Source: Leminorella richardii
GTDB lineage: Bacteria; Pseudomonadota; Gammaproteobacteria; Enterobacterales; Enterobacteriaceae
Reading direction: 5' to 3'
Assembly (NCBI RefSeq): GCF_900478135.1
Contig: NZ_LS483470.1
Span: 551,501-615,500 of the forward strand
Length of the DNA: 64,000 nt
Under the pieces are notes generated by a model. The model worked only from the letters and a program-made list of their open reading frames with translations. It was not told the origin of the DNA and ran no database searches. How positions within the stretch are numbered: position 1 is the stretch's first letter; every line of letters begins with the position of its first letter. Both the position numbers and the translations under genes were made by a program. Shown one piece after another: positions 34,276-42,412 of this stretch.

Positions 34276-34678
34276 TATTCGAATTTCCTGGAAGAGTCAG
34301 TGTGTCTCGCTGCTGATACACGGCGCTCTGGTGTTGATTGTGTTGCTGTACCCCTGGAACGACGGCTATTGGCCCCTGTGGCTGTTTTTAGTGACGCTGG
34401 TTATTTTTGACTGCCTGCGCAGTCAGCGGCATATTCAGAGGATGCAGGGAGAAATGGCGCTGCTGCGAAGTGGCGTTTTTCAGTGGCATCGCGAGGAGTG
34501 GCATATTAAAGGCCGCACGCTGATGCTCAAATGGGGCGTTTTAATCACTATTCAGTCCGCCGTGGGTAAGCGGCAAAAGCGCCGCCTGTGGCTTGCCATT
34601 GACAGTATGAGTCAAGAGTCGTGGCGCAGCCTGCGTTTTCACCTGTTGCAGCTTGAGCGGCAGCGGGATAGCCGGTAA
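34247..34678 (+). CDS. cptA: CptA/YgfX family inner-membrane protein
   Basis: A 143-residue protein with two close transmembrane helices (about residues 20-58: QCVSLLIHGALVLIVLLYPW, WPLWLFLVTLVIFDCLRSQR) followed by a cytoplasmic domain. The E. coli homologue YgfX/CptA was reported as a membrane toxin affecting FtsZ and MreB, paired with SdhE (CptB); the toxin-antitoxin status is debated. The start ATG 34247 (MQNAVLWKSDIRISW) lies inside sdhE, so the two are translationally coupled. The next gene, creB, starts 62 bp further on and belongs to an insertion absent at this place in E. coli. Confidence 0.9.
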   Translation: MQNAVLWKSDIRISWKSQCVSLLIHGALVLIVLLYPWNDGYWPLWLFLVTLVIFDCLRSQRHIQRMQGEMALLRSGVFQWHREEWHIKGRTLMLKWGVLITIQSAVGKRQKRRLWLAIDSMSQESWRSLRFHLLQLERQRDSR

Positions 34679-34740
34679 AACGTCAACCGGTAACACACCG
34701 GACGGAAAGGCTCTGAGCCCTCAATGAAGAGATCGCGTTT

Positions 34741-35421
34741 ATGTCTGTAATCTGGCTTGTGGAAGATGAAGTAAGCATTGCCGATACGCTTATTTATACC
34801 TTGGAAACTGACGGCTTTGAGGTGCGCTGGTTTGAGCGCGGCGAGCCTGCGCTGGCAGCGCTGGCTCAGGGGCGCCCGGCACTGGCTATTTTAGACGTCG
34901 GCCTGCCCGACATTAACGGTTTTGACCTGTGTCGCCGCATGCTGGGGCAGGTGGCGGATCTTCCGCTGATTTTTCTGACCGCCCGCAGCGAAGAGCTGGA
35001 TCGCATCGTCGGGCTTGAAATCGGTGCCGATGACTATATCCCCAAACCTTTTTCTCCACGTGAAGTGAGTGCCCGAGTGCGCACCATTTTGCGCCGTCTG
35101 GAAAAGCAAAAGCGCCTCCTGCCGAGTTACGGCGCATTTGAGCTGGACGAAGAGGGCGCTGCAATTGCGTTTCACGGTCAGCCACTTTCGCTGACCCGCT
35201 ATGAGTTTCTGCTGCTTAGAACCCTGCTGAAGTCTCCTCGCCGGGTGTTCTCTCGCCAGCAGCTGATGGATTTGGTCTGGCAAGATGCGGAAGAGAGTCT
35301 GGATCGTACGGTGGACACCCACATTAAAACTCTGCGCGCCAAGCTGCGAACCGTTAACGAGAGCGCTAACCCCATTCAGACCCACCGTGGTCTGGGTTAC
35401 AGCCTGAGCCACAACGAATGA
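34741..35421 (+). CDS. creB: Two-component response regulator CreB
   Basis: A 226-residue OmpR-type regulator: receiver domain (IWLVEDEVSIADTLIYTLET, phospho-Asp in LAILDVGLPDINGFDLC, Lys in YIPKPFSPREV) followed by a winged-helix DNA-binding domain (SLTRYEFLLLRTLLKSPRRV, TVDTHIKTLRAKL, HRGLGYS). With CreC it controls carbon-source-responsive genes and creD in E. coli and Aeromonas (BlrA). It overlaps creC by 4 bp. creA is not in front of it, unlike E. coli creABCD. Confidence 0.92.
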   Translation: MSVIWLVEDEVSIADTLIYTLETDGFEVRWFERGEPALAALAQGRPALAILDVGLPDINGFDLCRRMLGQVADLPLIFLTARSEELDRIVGLEIGADDYIPKPFSPREVSARVRTILRRLEKQKRLLPSYGAFELDEEGAAIAFHGQPLSLTRYEFLLLRTLLKSPRRVFSRQQLMDLVWQDAEESLDRTVDTHIKTLRAKLRTVNESANPIQTHRGLGYSLSHNE

Positions 35422-36848
35422 GGATTGGCTTTCGTCTGCTGTTGGGCTTTTTCATGATTGTGGCCGTTGCGGGCTACTTCATCATGAACATCTTCGTGCA
35501 GGAAGTGAAACCCGGCGTTCGGCGAGCCACGGAAGGCATGATGGTAGATACTGCCAATCTGCTGGCTCAGATCGCCGAGCAGGATATCCGGCACCACAGC
35601 CTGAGTCAGGGATATTTGATTCAGGCCTTTCGTGACATCAACCGCACGCCTATCGGGGCGAAGATAGACGATATCGTTAAAAATAACATGGAGTATCGGG
35701 TTTACATTACCGATGAGAAAGGCATCGTTATTTTTGATTCAACCGGAGAGGCACTTGGTCAGGACTATTCTCTCTGGAATGACGTGTATCTGACGCTCAG
35801 AGGGAAGTATGGCGCGCGCAGCACCCGACTAGATCCCGATGATGAAAGCACCTCAGTCATGTACGTGGCGGCGCCGATTCGCTCTGAAGAGGGCGATATT
35901 ATAGGGTCGTTAACCGTTGCCAAGCCTAATGAGGCTATGCAGCCGGTTATTCGCAGAAGCGAGCGGCGAATTGAGATCGCGGGCATTATGCTGTTGGGCA
36001 TTGCATTAACTATCGGTGCCGGTTTCGTCTGGTGGATTAACCGCTCGATTTCTCGCCTGGTGCGCTACGCGGGTGAAGTTGCCGACGGCGGCGCGCCAAC
36101 GCTACCTAACGTCGGCAGCACAGAGCTGAAAAGTTTGGCTCTGGCGCTGGAGAGTATGCGGGTTAAGCTGGAGGGCAAGGACTACATTGAGAAATACGTC
36201 CACACGCTGACCCATGAACTGAAAAGCCCACTGGCGGCGATCCGCGGGGCGGCAGAAATTTTAAAAGAAGCGCCTCCCGAGCCGGTCGCTCAGCGCTTTA
36301 TCAACAATATTTCTCAGCAAAACGAACGTTTACAGCTGCTGGTGGATCGCATGCTGCAGCAGGCACAGGTGGAAAACCGTCTGCGTCAGGAGCTGGCGAT
36401 CGTCGATTTGGCACAGGTGCTTTATGGGGTCATTAGCGCCAAAGAGGCGCAGTTTACCCAGCGCGGCGTGGTGCTCAAGGCGAATATCGCTGCTCCGGTC
36501 AGCGTTCGCGGAGATAAGCTGCTGCTTGAACAGGCTTTCAGCAATCTGTTGGATAACGCGCTGGACTTCACTCCCAAGGGCGGTGACATTTTGCTGACTG
36601 GTGAAGTCTTCGACAAACACTATCGAGTGACGGTGGTCGACAGCGGGCCGGGTGTTCCTGACTACGCGCTGGATAGGGTGTTTGACCGCTTCTATTCTCT
36701 GCCCAGGCCGGATAAGGGAAAAAGTACCGGACTGGGGCTTAGCTTTGTGCGAGAGGTAGCGGTGCTGCACCACGGAAGCATTAGCCTAGATAACAGCGAA
36801 CAGGGCGGAGCCAGAGCGGTGTTTATCCTTCCTATAAAAGAAAAATAG
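35418..36848 (+). CDS. creC: Sensor histidine kinase CreC
   Basis: A 476-residue inner-membrane kinase. Two transmembrane segments (about 5-27 and 183-205) flank a periplasmic sensor part (EYRVYITDEKGIVIFDSTG, TSVMYVAAPI). A HAMP-like linker leads to the H-box HTLTHELKSPLAAIRGAAEIL, then N-box SNLLDNALDF, and G-boxes VVDSGPGVPD and GKSTGLGLSFVREV. The pattern and the position between creB and creD identify CreC (called BlrB in Aeromonas). Overlap with creB by ATGA shows coupled translation. A hairpin separates it from creD. Confidence 0.92.
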   Translation: MRIGFRLLLGFFMIVAVAGYFIMNIFVQEVKPGVRRATEGMMVDTANLLAQIAEQDIRHHSLSQGYLIQAFRDINRTPIGAKIDDIVKNNMEYRVYITDEKGIVIFDSTGEALGQDYSLWNDVYLTLRGKYGARSTRLDPDDESTSVMYVAAPIRSEEGDIIGSLTVAKPNEAMQPVIRRSERRIEIAGIMLLGIALTIGAGFVWWINRSISRLVRYAGEVADGGAPTLPNVGSTELKSLALALESMRVKLEGKDYIEKYVHTLTHELKSPLAAIRGAAEILKEAPPEPVAQRFINNISQQNERLQLLVDRMLQQAQVENRLRQELAIVDLAQVLYGVISAKEAQFTQRGVVLKANIAAPVSVRGDKLLLEQAFSNLLDNALDFTPKGGDILLTGEVFDKHYRVTVVDSGPGVPDYALDRVFDRFYSLPRPDKGKSTGLGLSFVREVAVLHHGSISLDNSEQGGARAVFILPIKEK

Positions 36849-36850
36849 CT

Positions 36851-36876
36851 CGCCGCGCTGTAGCGGCGCGGTATTT
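36851..36876 (+). terminator. Hairpin between creC and creD
   Basis: The stem CGCCGC (36851-36856) / GCGGCG (36863-36868) is followed by CGGTATTTTT. A CreB box for creD may lie between here and 36996, but I did not find a clear TTCACNNNNNNTTCAC pair; single TTCAC elements occur at 36910 and 36921-36925, in CTTCACTTCCCCTTCACATA. Confidence 0.55.
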
Positions 36877-36908
36877 TTACCCCACTTCTACTTATCCCAC
36901 TTGCGCTT

Positions 36909-36926
36909 ACTTCACTTCCCCTTCAC
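36909..36926 (+). promoter_or_regulatory. Candidate CreB box upstream of creD
   Basis: The sequence TTCACTTCCCCTTCAC starts at about 36910: two TTCAC repeats separated by 6 nt (TTCCCC). The CreB box (cre tag) is known as TTCACnnnnnnTTCAC, and this matches it exactly. A further TTCAC occurs at about 36943. The spacing to the creD ATG at 36996 is about 70 nt, typical for an activator site. Confidence 0.75.
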
Positions 36927-36995
36927 ATAACGACATCCTCTTTTCACTTTAGCCAGTTAGGCTGCGTGCTATATCGGATAAAGGAGTGACCGGAG

Positions 36996-38536
36996 ATGTC
37001 GAACCACGTTGCGCTGTTGCTAAAGCTTTTTGCCCTGTTCTTTTTCACCCTAATGATGCTTATTCCTATTAGCATGATCCTTAACCTGATCGATAGCCGC
37101 AACGACTATCGACAGAGCGTTATCAGTCGTATTCAGGATGGCACTAGCGGGCAACAAACCGTTATCGGCCCTATTATTGCAATCCCCTATACCCTGTATC
37201 AAAAAGAGAAAGACGATAAAGGCGTCACTAAAACGGTATCCATCGATCGTACGCACTATGTGCTTCCTTCAAAGCTATCCGTGGACGGTCACGTTAACGT
37301 CGAGCCTCGCAAAGTGGGGATCTATCAGGCGCAGGTATACCAGAGCGAACTAGCGTTTAAAGGCGTGTTTATGCCGCTTAAAGCAGCCAATAATAGTTCT
37401 ATCAGTTACGGAGTACCGTACGCGATTGTCGCGCTGTCTGATTCTCGCGGCATTACACGAGTCCCTGAAATTCAAATGGATAAAAAATCGCTTCTGTTTG
37501 AAGCAGGAACAAACTCGTCGAAGTTTTCACAGGGCATACACGCTATGCTGCCAGAGGGAATACTTAACGGCAGCGAGCCGATAGGCTTTGAATTCACGCT
37601 AGCTCTGCAGGGCAGCGGTCATTTGGCCGTTATGCCCGTGGGGGAAACGTCTACGCTGAGTCTTAACGGCAACTGGCCTCACCCTAATTTTCTGGGCAGT
37701 TCCTGCCAAAGCAGAGGGAAGTGAAGGACGACGGCTTTACCGCAACGTGGGAAAGCAGCTGGATCGCGAATAATATCAACAATAACTTTCTGGGTTATGA
37801 CTACCGAAATCTGGCGACCAAAAACTATACGGAAGAGACCTACAGCGATCGTCGGTACAGCGGAGAATCTCTGCCGACGTTCAGCACGAGCTTTATTGAA
37901 CCGGTTAATCACTATCAGCTGAATACGCGCACGGTGAAATATGCCATTCTGTTTATCGGCCTAACGTTTGTCGCTTTCTTCCTGTTTGAAGTGCTTAAAT
38001 CGCTGGCGATTCACCCAGTGCAGTACCTGCTGGTGGCATCAGCATTGACCGTGTTCTACGTTATTCTGCTGGCGCTGTCTGAGCGTATTGGCTTCGCCTG
38101 GGCTTACTGTATTGCCGCCGTCAGCTGCTGTAGCCTGATTGGTTTCTACCTGAGTGCGGTACTGCGCGGTGCGCTGCGCGGGTGCGGTTTTGCCTTCGGG
38201 CTGCTGGCGCTTTATGGCGTGCTCTATCTGCTTTTACAGTCAGAAGACAATGCGCTGCTGCTGGGGGCTATTCTGCTGTTTATTGCACTAAGCGTGGTAA
38301 TGACGCTGACCCGCCGCCTCGATTGGTATCAGGTTTCGGGACGAGCTTCTTCATCGTCTTCGAATGTGGGCTCGGCTCCTATTTCTACGACAGCCCCTGT
38401 GGCAACCGTAACCGCTAGCGGAGGAGGCGCTCCGGCAGCAGAACAGCAGGCAGTTTCTGACAGTGAGCTAGACAAGGGAGCCCACTGCCATAGCGAAGAG
38501 CAGATCGAAAGAAAGAAATATCGTTTGTGGAAATAG
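36996..38536 (+). pseudogene. creD: Inner-membrane protein CreD, frame broken by one missing base
   Basis: CreD is the CreBC-controlled membrane protein whose level affects colicin E2 tolerance and envelope stress. The N-terminal part (LIPISMILNLIDSRNDYRQS, PIIAIPYTLYQKEKDD) stops at 37724; the second frame starts with KDDGFTATWESSWIANNINN and includes the family motif SFIEPVNHYQLNTRTVKYA, then several transmembrane segments (LFIGLTFVAFFLFEVLKSLA, VQYLLVASALTVFYVILLAL, ...). Restoring one G at GGG 37694-37696 joins them as HPNFLGQFLPKQREVKDDGF, giving about 513 residues (E. coli about 450; the C-terminal tail with Ser/Ala-rich SSSSNVGSAPISTTAPVA is extra). Likely a sequence error. Confidence 0.88.
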
Positions 38537-38604
38537 CCAACAAAAAGCGGATCGTTTGCATGTAGCACTGTAGATGATGCTGTTCGTCAGAACTGCTTAA
38601 CACA

Positions 38605-38636
38605 CATCCCCAACAAAAATGTTGGGGATGTTTTGC
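38605..38636 (+). terminator. Strong terminator after creD
   Basis: A perfect 11-bp stem CATCCCCAACA (38605-38615) / TGTTGGGGATG (38620-38630) with an AAAA loop, followed by TTTTGC. Confidence 0.88.
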
Positions 38637-38695
38637 GTTGTTTTATAATTATGGGGTACTCTTTAGCGGTTTATAATCTATAAAAAACAAACGCT

Positions 38696-39985
38696 ATGAA
38701 GTCTAAGTTCAATTACTTCCTTTTTTTCCTTTTATTTCCCTTTAAAACGCCGTTTTTACAGGCGAAAGAAGGCGTTTCCTATCCTCAGAAATCTTCATTC
38801 AATGCGTTGGATAATTCGGCTGCACTAACATTTTCCAAAATTAGCCGTTTCTCTGAGACGGACGCGGAGAAAGACAAGGAAAATGAAAATAGCGAAGACA
38901 ACGACTGGGGTGGCAGTGTCGGCGATGGTAGCGTAGATAAGGGTGACCCCGGCGAACCGGACACGCCCAGCATTCCCGGAGGAGGCGGAGGTGGAGACAG
39001 CCTCGAAAACGGCGGGACTGATGAGGGCGCTAGCGATAACGATAACTCGAGCATTTCTGCCAGAAGGTCGGCTAGTGCACTGGTTGCAGTGAATACTCGC
39101 GCCGCTGCCGTAAACCTGTGGCAGGCAGAAGATCGCGCATTGGGGCAGCGAATGGACAGCGAGCGCAACGGTGTCAGCGACGGTAACAGTAACAGTGTTT
39201 GGATCGGCTATTACGGTGGAAACCGTCGGCAGAAGATGAGTGGCGACAATTCTGGTTTTAAGCAAAACAGTGACGGCTTTATTGTGGGCACCGACAGGCG
39301 CCTTGCCGCAAAGCGCGGGCACGTTTTAATTGGCGGTGCGTTTATTCGCGGGCGTTCGGATGTCAATATGCGGGACGAAGGCGATATGGGCAGCAGCATT
39401 AACGGCTACGGCGGCACTCTCTACACGTCCTACCGAATGGATAACGGCCTGTTTTTCGACGCTAGCCTAAAGGGCGGACACGTTAAAAATGACGCCTATA
39501 TTACCTATGCTCACGGGCGTTCTCACAGTAACTACACCACTCGCGGCACTGGCGGCTTCTTGAAAACAGGATGGCGCTTTCAGAATGAAGCTGCGGCCAT
39601 AGAGCCCTATGCTCGCCTGTCAGCCGTTCGCTACGGTAATCTGAACTATCGACTGGATAACGGCCAGCGCGCGAAAGACAGCGGCTATCGCTCGCTGCGC
39701 GTAGAGGGCGGCGTGAGTACCAGCGCTAGGCTGAACGTGAAAAACGTAGAGCTTCGACCCTATTTTAACCTGTCTATAGAAGGTGAAGCGGATGGTAACC
39801 ACCGAATGACTATCGACGGCGTGAGGGTAAAAGACAGCGACGTCGGTCGTGAAGGTACGGTTGGCCTAGGAACCGACATCCGGATAGCTGAGTTTATTAA
39901 CGTGTGGGTTGGGGCACAGTATGCCAGAGGCAACAATATGGAAGCGCCCTGGCAGATAGGCTCAGGAATAAGCTACGCGTGGTGA
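38696..39985 (+). CDS. Autotransporter beta-barrel protein with very short, low-complexity passenger
   Basis: A 429-residue outer-membrane protein. A signal peptide ends at about residue 23 (FKTPFLQA). Residues ~50-115 are rich in Asp, Glu, Asn, Gly and Ser (ENSEDNDWGGSVGDGSVDKG, PGGGGGGDSLENGG). From about 125 (RAAAVNLWQAEDRALGQRM) to the end it is a pertactin/AIDA-type autotransporter barrel: SVWIGYYGGNRRQKMSG, FIVGTDRRLAAKRGHVLIGG, FLKTGWRF, IEPYARLSAVRYGNLNYRL, and a terminal strand ending in ISYAW with a C-terminal aromatic residue for Bam recognition. The passenger is thus ~100 residues with no beta-helix or enzyme domain. It has no partner gene; function unknown. Confidence 0.85.
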   Translation: MKSKFNYFLFFLLFPFKTPFLQAKEGVSYPQKSSFNALDNSAALTFSKISRFSETDAEKDKENENSEDNDWGGSVGDGSVDKGDPGEPDTPSIPGGGGGGDSLENGGTDEGASDNDNSSISARRSASALVAVNTRAAAVNLWQAEDRALGQRMDSERNGVSDGNSNSVWIGYYGGNRRQKMSGDNSGFKQNSDGFIVGTDRRLAAKRGHVLIGGAFIRGRSDVNMRDEGDMGSSINGYGGTLYTSYRMDNGLFFDASLKGGHVKNDAYITYAHGRSHSNYTTRGTGGFLKTGWRFQNEAAAIEPYARLSAVRYGNLNYRLDNGQRAKDSGYRSLRVEGGVSTSARLNVKNVELRPYFNLSIEGEADGNHRMTIDGVRVKDSDVGREGTVGLGTDIRIAEFINVWVGAQYARGNNMEAPWQIGSGISYAW

Positions 39986-40019
39986 TCGCGCCTGCACGTT
40001 CACGTTAAGGCGCAAGAAC

Positions 40020-40538
40020 TTACAGCAGCAGCGCGGTCTCTTCCATAATCTGTTCGCACCAGTCAGCAATCCGCCGTTCGCTGAGTTCATACTGAGCGAC
40101 ATCATCAAGAGCCAGTCCGACAAATCGAACGCCGTCCGGGGCGACGGCTCTCTGGCTGGTAAACTGGTACCCTTCGGTCGGCCAATAGCCGACAAACTTG
40201 CACCCCAGAGGCTGAAGATGGTCGTGCAGCATGCCCAGCGCGTCAAGGAACCACTCGCCGTAGCCGTCCTGATCGCCCATGCCGTAAAGCGCGACGATTT
40301 TTCCGCTCAGGTCTAGACGCTCAAGATCCTGCCAAACGTTAGCCCAGTCTTCCTGAAGCTCTCCGAAATCCCAAGTAGGAATGCCCAAAATGAGGATGGG
40401 GTAGTTCTCCATTAGGGTGACTGGTGAGTCTTTTACGTTGTGTAAATCAACCAGTTCTTCACCGAGGATGTCGCGGATTTTTTCTGCCGCCATTTCTGTA
40501 TAGCAGGTGCTGGAGCCGTAAAAAAGACCGATTTTCAT
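40020..40538 (-). CDS. fldB: Flavodoxin FldB
   Basis: A 172-residue long-chain flavodoxin (E. coli FldB 173). The FMN phosphate loop is GLFYGSSTCYTEMAAEKI, the isoalloxazine loops are LGIPTWDFGELQEDW and YGMGDQDGYGEWF, and the C-terminal helix is LSERRIADWCEQI. It is an electron carrier in the cytoplasm, in E. coli induced by SoxS. Divergent from xerD, as in E. coli. The minus-strand ATG at 40538 is preceded by a TGAATCAAATACAGC leader with a weak SD. Confidence 0.95.
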   Translation of the reverse strand: MKIGLFYGSSTCYTEMAAEKIRDILGEELVDLHNVKDSPVTLMENYPILILGIPTWDFGELQEDWANVWQDLERLDLSGKIVALYGMGDQDGYGEWFLDALGMLHDHLQPLGCKFVGYWPTEGYQFTSQRAVAPDGVRFVGLALDDVAQYELSERRIADWCEQIMEETALLL

Positions 40539-40640
40539 GCTGTATTTGATTCACTGTCGTCACTGAGCGATGGGAAAGTATACCAGATAGGGTATGATCA
40601 GACATAATGGGCTCTGTTTTATAGTAGAAGTGGGGGACGC

Positions 40641-41540
40641 GTGCCGCAGAATCACACGGTGCAGATTGAACAATTTCTTGATGCGCTCTGGCTGGAAAAA
40701 AATCTGGCGGAAAACACGCTGGCCTCTTATCGTCTGGATCTTCGAGCGCTGGGCGAGTGGCTGGCGGCGCACGAGCTGACGTTTTTAAGCGCCGAGCCGG
40801 AAGACCTACAGAGTTTTCTCGCTGACCGCATGGACGGAGGCTACAAGGCCAGCAGTTCAGCCAGAATGCTTAGCGCGATGCGCCGATTCTTTCAATATCT
40901 GTACCGTGAAAAGGCTCGCCCCGACGATCCCTCTGCTCGACTTGCTTCTCCCAAGCTGCCCCAGCGCTTGCCTAAAGACCTCACCGAAGAGCAGGTTGAG
41001 TCTCTGCTTCAGGCTCCCGGCGTGGAAGACCCGTTAGAGCTGAGGGACAAGGCTATGCTGGAAGTGCTGTATGCCACCGGCCTTCGGGTGTCTGAGCTGG
41101 TGGGGTTGCTCAATGGCGACGTGAGCCTTCGCCAAGGCGTTGTGCGGGTAACCGGCAAAGGCGACAAAGAGAGGTTGGTGCCGCTCGGCGAGGAAGCAGT
41201 CTACTGGCTGGAGCGCTATCTGGCCTACGGTCGCCCATGGTTGATCAATAACGGCGCTCTGGATATTCTGTTTCCCAGCCGTCGCGGGCAAAAAATGACG
41301 CGTCAGACTTTCTGGCACAGAATCAAACATTATGCTTTACTGGCGGGCATTGACAGCGAAGCGCTTTCTCCGCACGTATTGCGTCACGCGTTTGCAACAC
41401 ACTTATTGAACCACGGTGCTGATTTACGTGTCGTACAGATGCTGTTAGGCCATAGCGATCTGTCGACGACCCAGATTTATACGCACGTTGCGACCGAACG
41501 GTTGAAACTGCTACATCAACAACACCATCCGCGCGCTTAG
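40641..41540 (+). CDS. xerD: Site-specific tyrosine recombinase XerD
   Basis: With XerC it resolves chromosome dimers at dif under FtsK control, acting at the division septum. 299 residues (E. coli 298), GTG start with GGGGG upstream. N-terminal SAM-like domain (IEQFLDALWLEKNLAENTL) and catalytic domain with all key residues: Arg in YATGLRVSELVG, Lys in GKGDKERLVPL, His and Arg in SPHVLRHAFATHLLNHG, His in LLGHSDLSTTQ and nucleophile Tyr in QIYTHV. It heads a xerD-dsbC-recJ cluster as in E. coli. Confidence 0.97.
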   Translation: MPQNHTVQIEQFLDALWLEKNLAENTLASYRLDLRALGEWLAAHELTFLSAEPEDLQSFLADRMDGGYKASSSARMLSAMRRFFQYLYREKARPDDPSARLASPKLPQRLPKDLTEEQVESLLQAPGVEDPLELRDKAMLEVLYATGLRVSELVGLLNGDVSLRQGVVRVTGKGDKERLVPLGEEAVYWLERYLAYGRPWLINNGALDILFPSRRGQKMTRQTFWHRIKHYALLAGIDSEALSPHVLRHAFATHLLNHGADLRVVQMLLGHSDLSTTQIYTHVATERLKLLHQQHHPRA

Positions 41541-41579
41541 GCGGATGACGAAAGGACGCAACTTTTTAAAGGAAAGAGA

Positions 41580-42317
41580 ATGAAAAAAGGTTTCTTATTA
41601 CTGACCCTAGCGCTGACGGCGTTTTCCTATACAGCTTCAGCAGACGATGCCGCCATTAAACAGGCGCTGGGCCAGAAGCTGGGCGCGACGGAAGTCGATA
41701 TTCTGCCTTCTCCGATTGCCGGGTTGCAGACCGTGCTGACTGACGGTGGCGTTATGTACGTTTCCAGTGACGGTAAACACGTTCTACAGGGGCCAATGTA
41801 CGACATCAGCGGGCCAATGCCGGTTAACGTGACCAACGAGCAGCTGTCGCCGATCCTGACCAAGCGTTTAGACGCGCTGAAAGATGAAATGATTGTCTAC
41901 AAAGCGCCGCAGGAAAAATACGTAGTGACAGTATTTACCGATATCACCTGTGGCTACTGCACCAAGCTGCATAAAGAAATGCAGGGCTATAACGAGCAGG
42001 GCATCACCGTTCGCTATCTGGCCTATCCGCGTCAGGGCATTGAGTCAGCAGCGGAAAAAAATATGGCTTCCATCTGGTGTGCCGAAGACCGCATGACGGC
42101 GTTTGACAACGCGATGGCCGGCAAGGCGATTAAACCCGCCACTTGTAACATCGATATCAAGCGTCACTATATGCTGGGCTCACTGTTTGGCATCCAAGGG
42201 ACGCCCGCCATCGTTATTGACGGCACCACCGTACAGCCGGGCTACAGCGCGCCTAGTGAGCTAAAAGCAACGCTGGACGCCTACGCCGCCCATAAGAAAG
42301 CGAGCGCGGCTCAGTAA
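41580..42317 (+). CDS. dsbC: Thiol:disulfide interchange protein DsbC
   Basis: A periplasmic disulfide isomerase kept reduced by DsbD. 245 residues: signal peptide ending FSYTASA, N-terminal dimerisation domain (PIAGLQTVLTDGGVMYVSSD), linker helix, and a thioredoxin-fold domain with active site DITCGYCTKLHKEM (Cys-Gly-Tyr-Cys), plus a structural Cys pair (IWCAEDRM, PATCNID) and cis-Pro region IQGTPAIVI. It follows xerD by 39 bp and is followed by a strong hairpin before recJ. The GGAAAGAGA SD lies just before the ATG. Confidence 0.96.
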   Translation: MKKGFLLLTLALTAFSYTASADDAAIKQALGQKLGATEVDILPSPIAGLQTVLTDGGVMYVSSDGKHVLQGPMYDISGPMPVNVTNEQLSPILTKRLDALKDEMIVYKAPQEKYVVTVFTDITCGYCTKLHKEMQGYNEQGITVRYLAYPRQGIESAAEKNMASIWCAEDRMTAFDNAMAGKAIKPATCNIDIKRHYMLGSLFGIQGTPAIVIDGTTVQPGYSAPSELKATLDAYAAHKKASAAQ

Positions 42318-42342
42318 GCCTGACTGTATTTATTACGTTTTG

Positions 42343-42385
42343 GCGCCCGCTGGCGTAGTTTCTGCCCAGCGGGCGCTGTGTTTTT
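42343..42385 (+). terminator. Strong hairpin between dsbC and recJ
   Basis: The stem GCGCCCGCTGG (42343-42353) pairs with CCAGCGGGCGC (42366-42376), then TGTGTTTTT. recJ may therefore depend on read-through or its own promoter. Confidence 0.8.
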
Positions 42386-42412
42386 CAACAAAAAATGACA
42401 TTCCTGTAGCCC

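Noticed and set aside
40641..41540. Tyrosine recombinase as phage or island integrase
   Set aside because: Sequence and xerD-dsbC-recJ context identify the housekeeping XerD.
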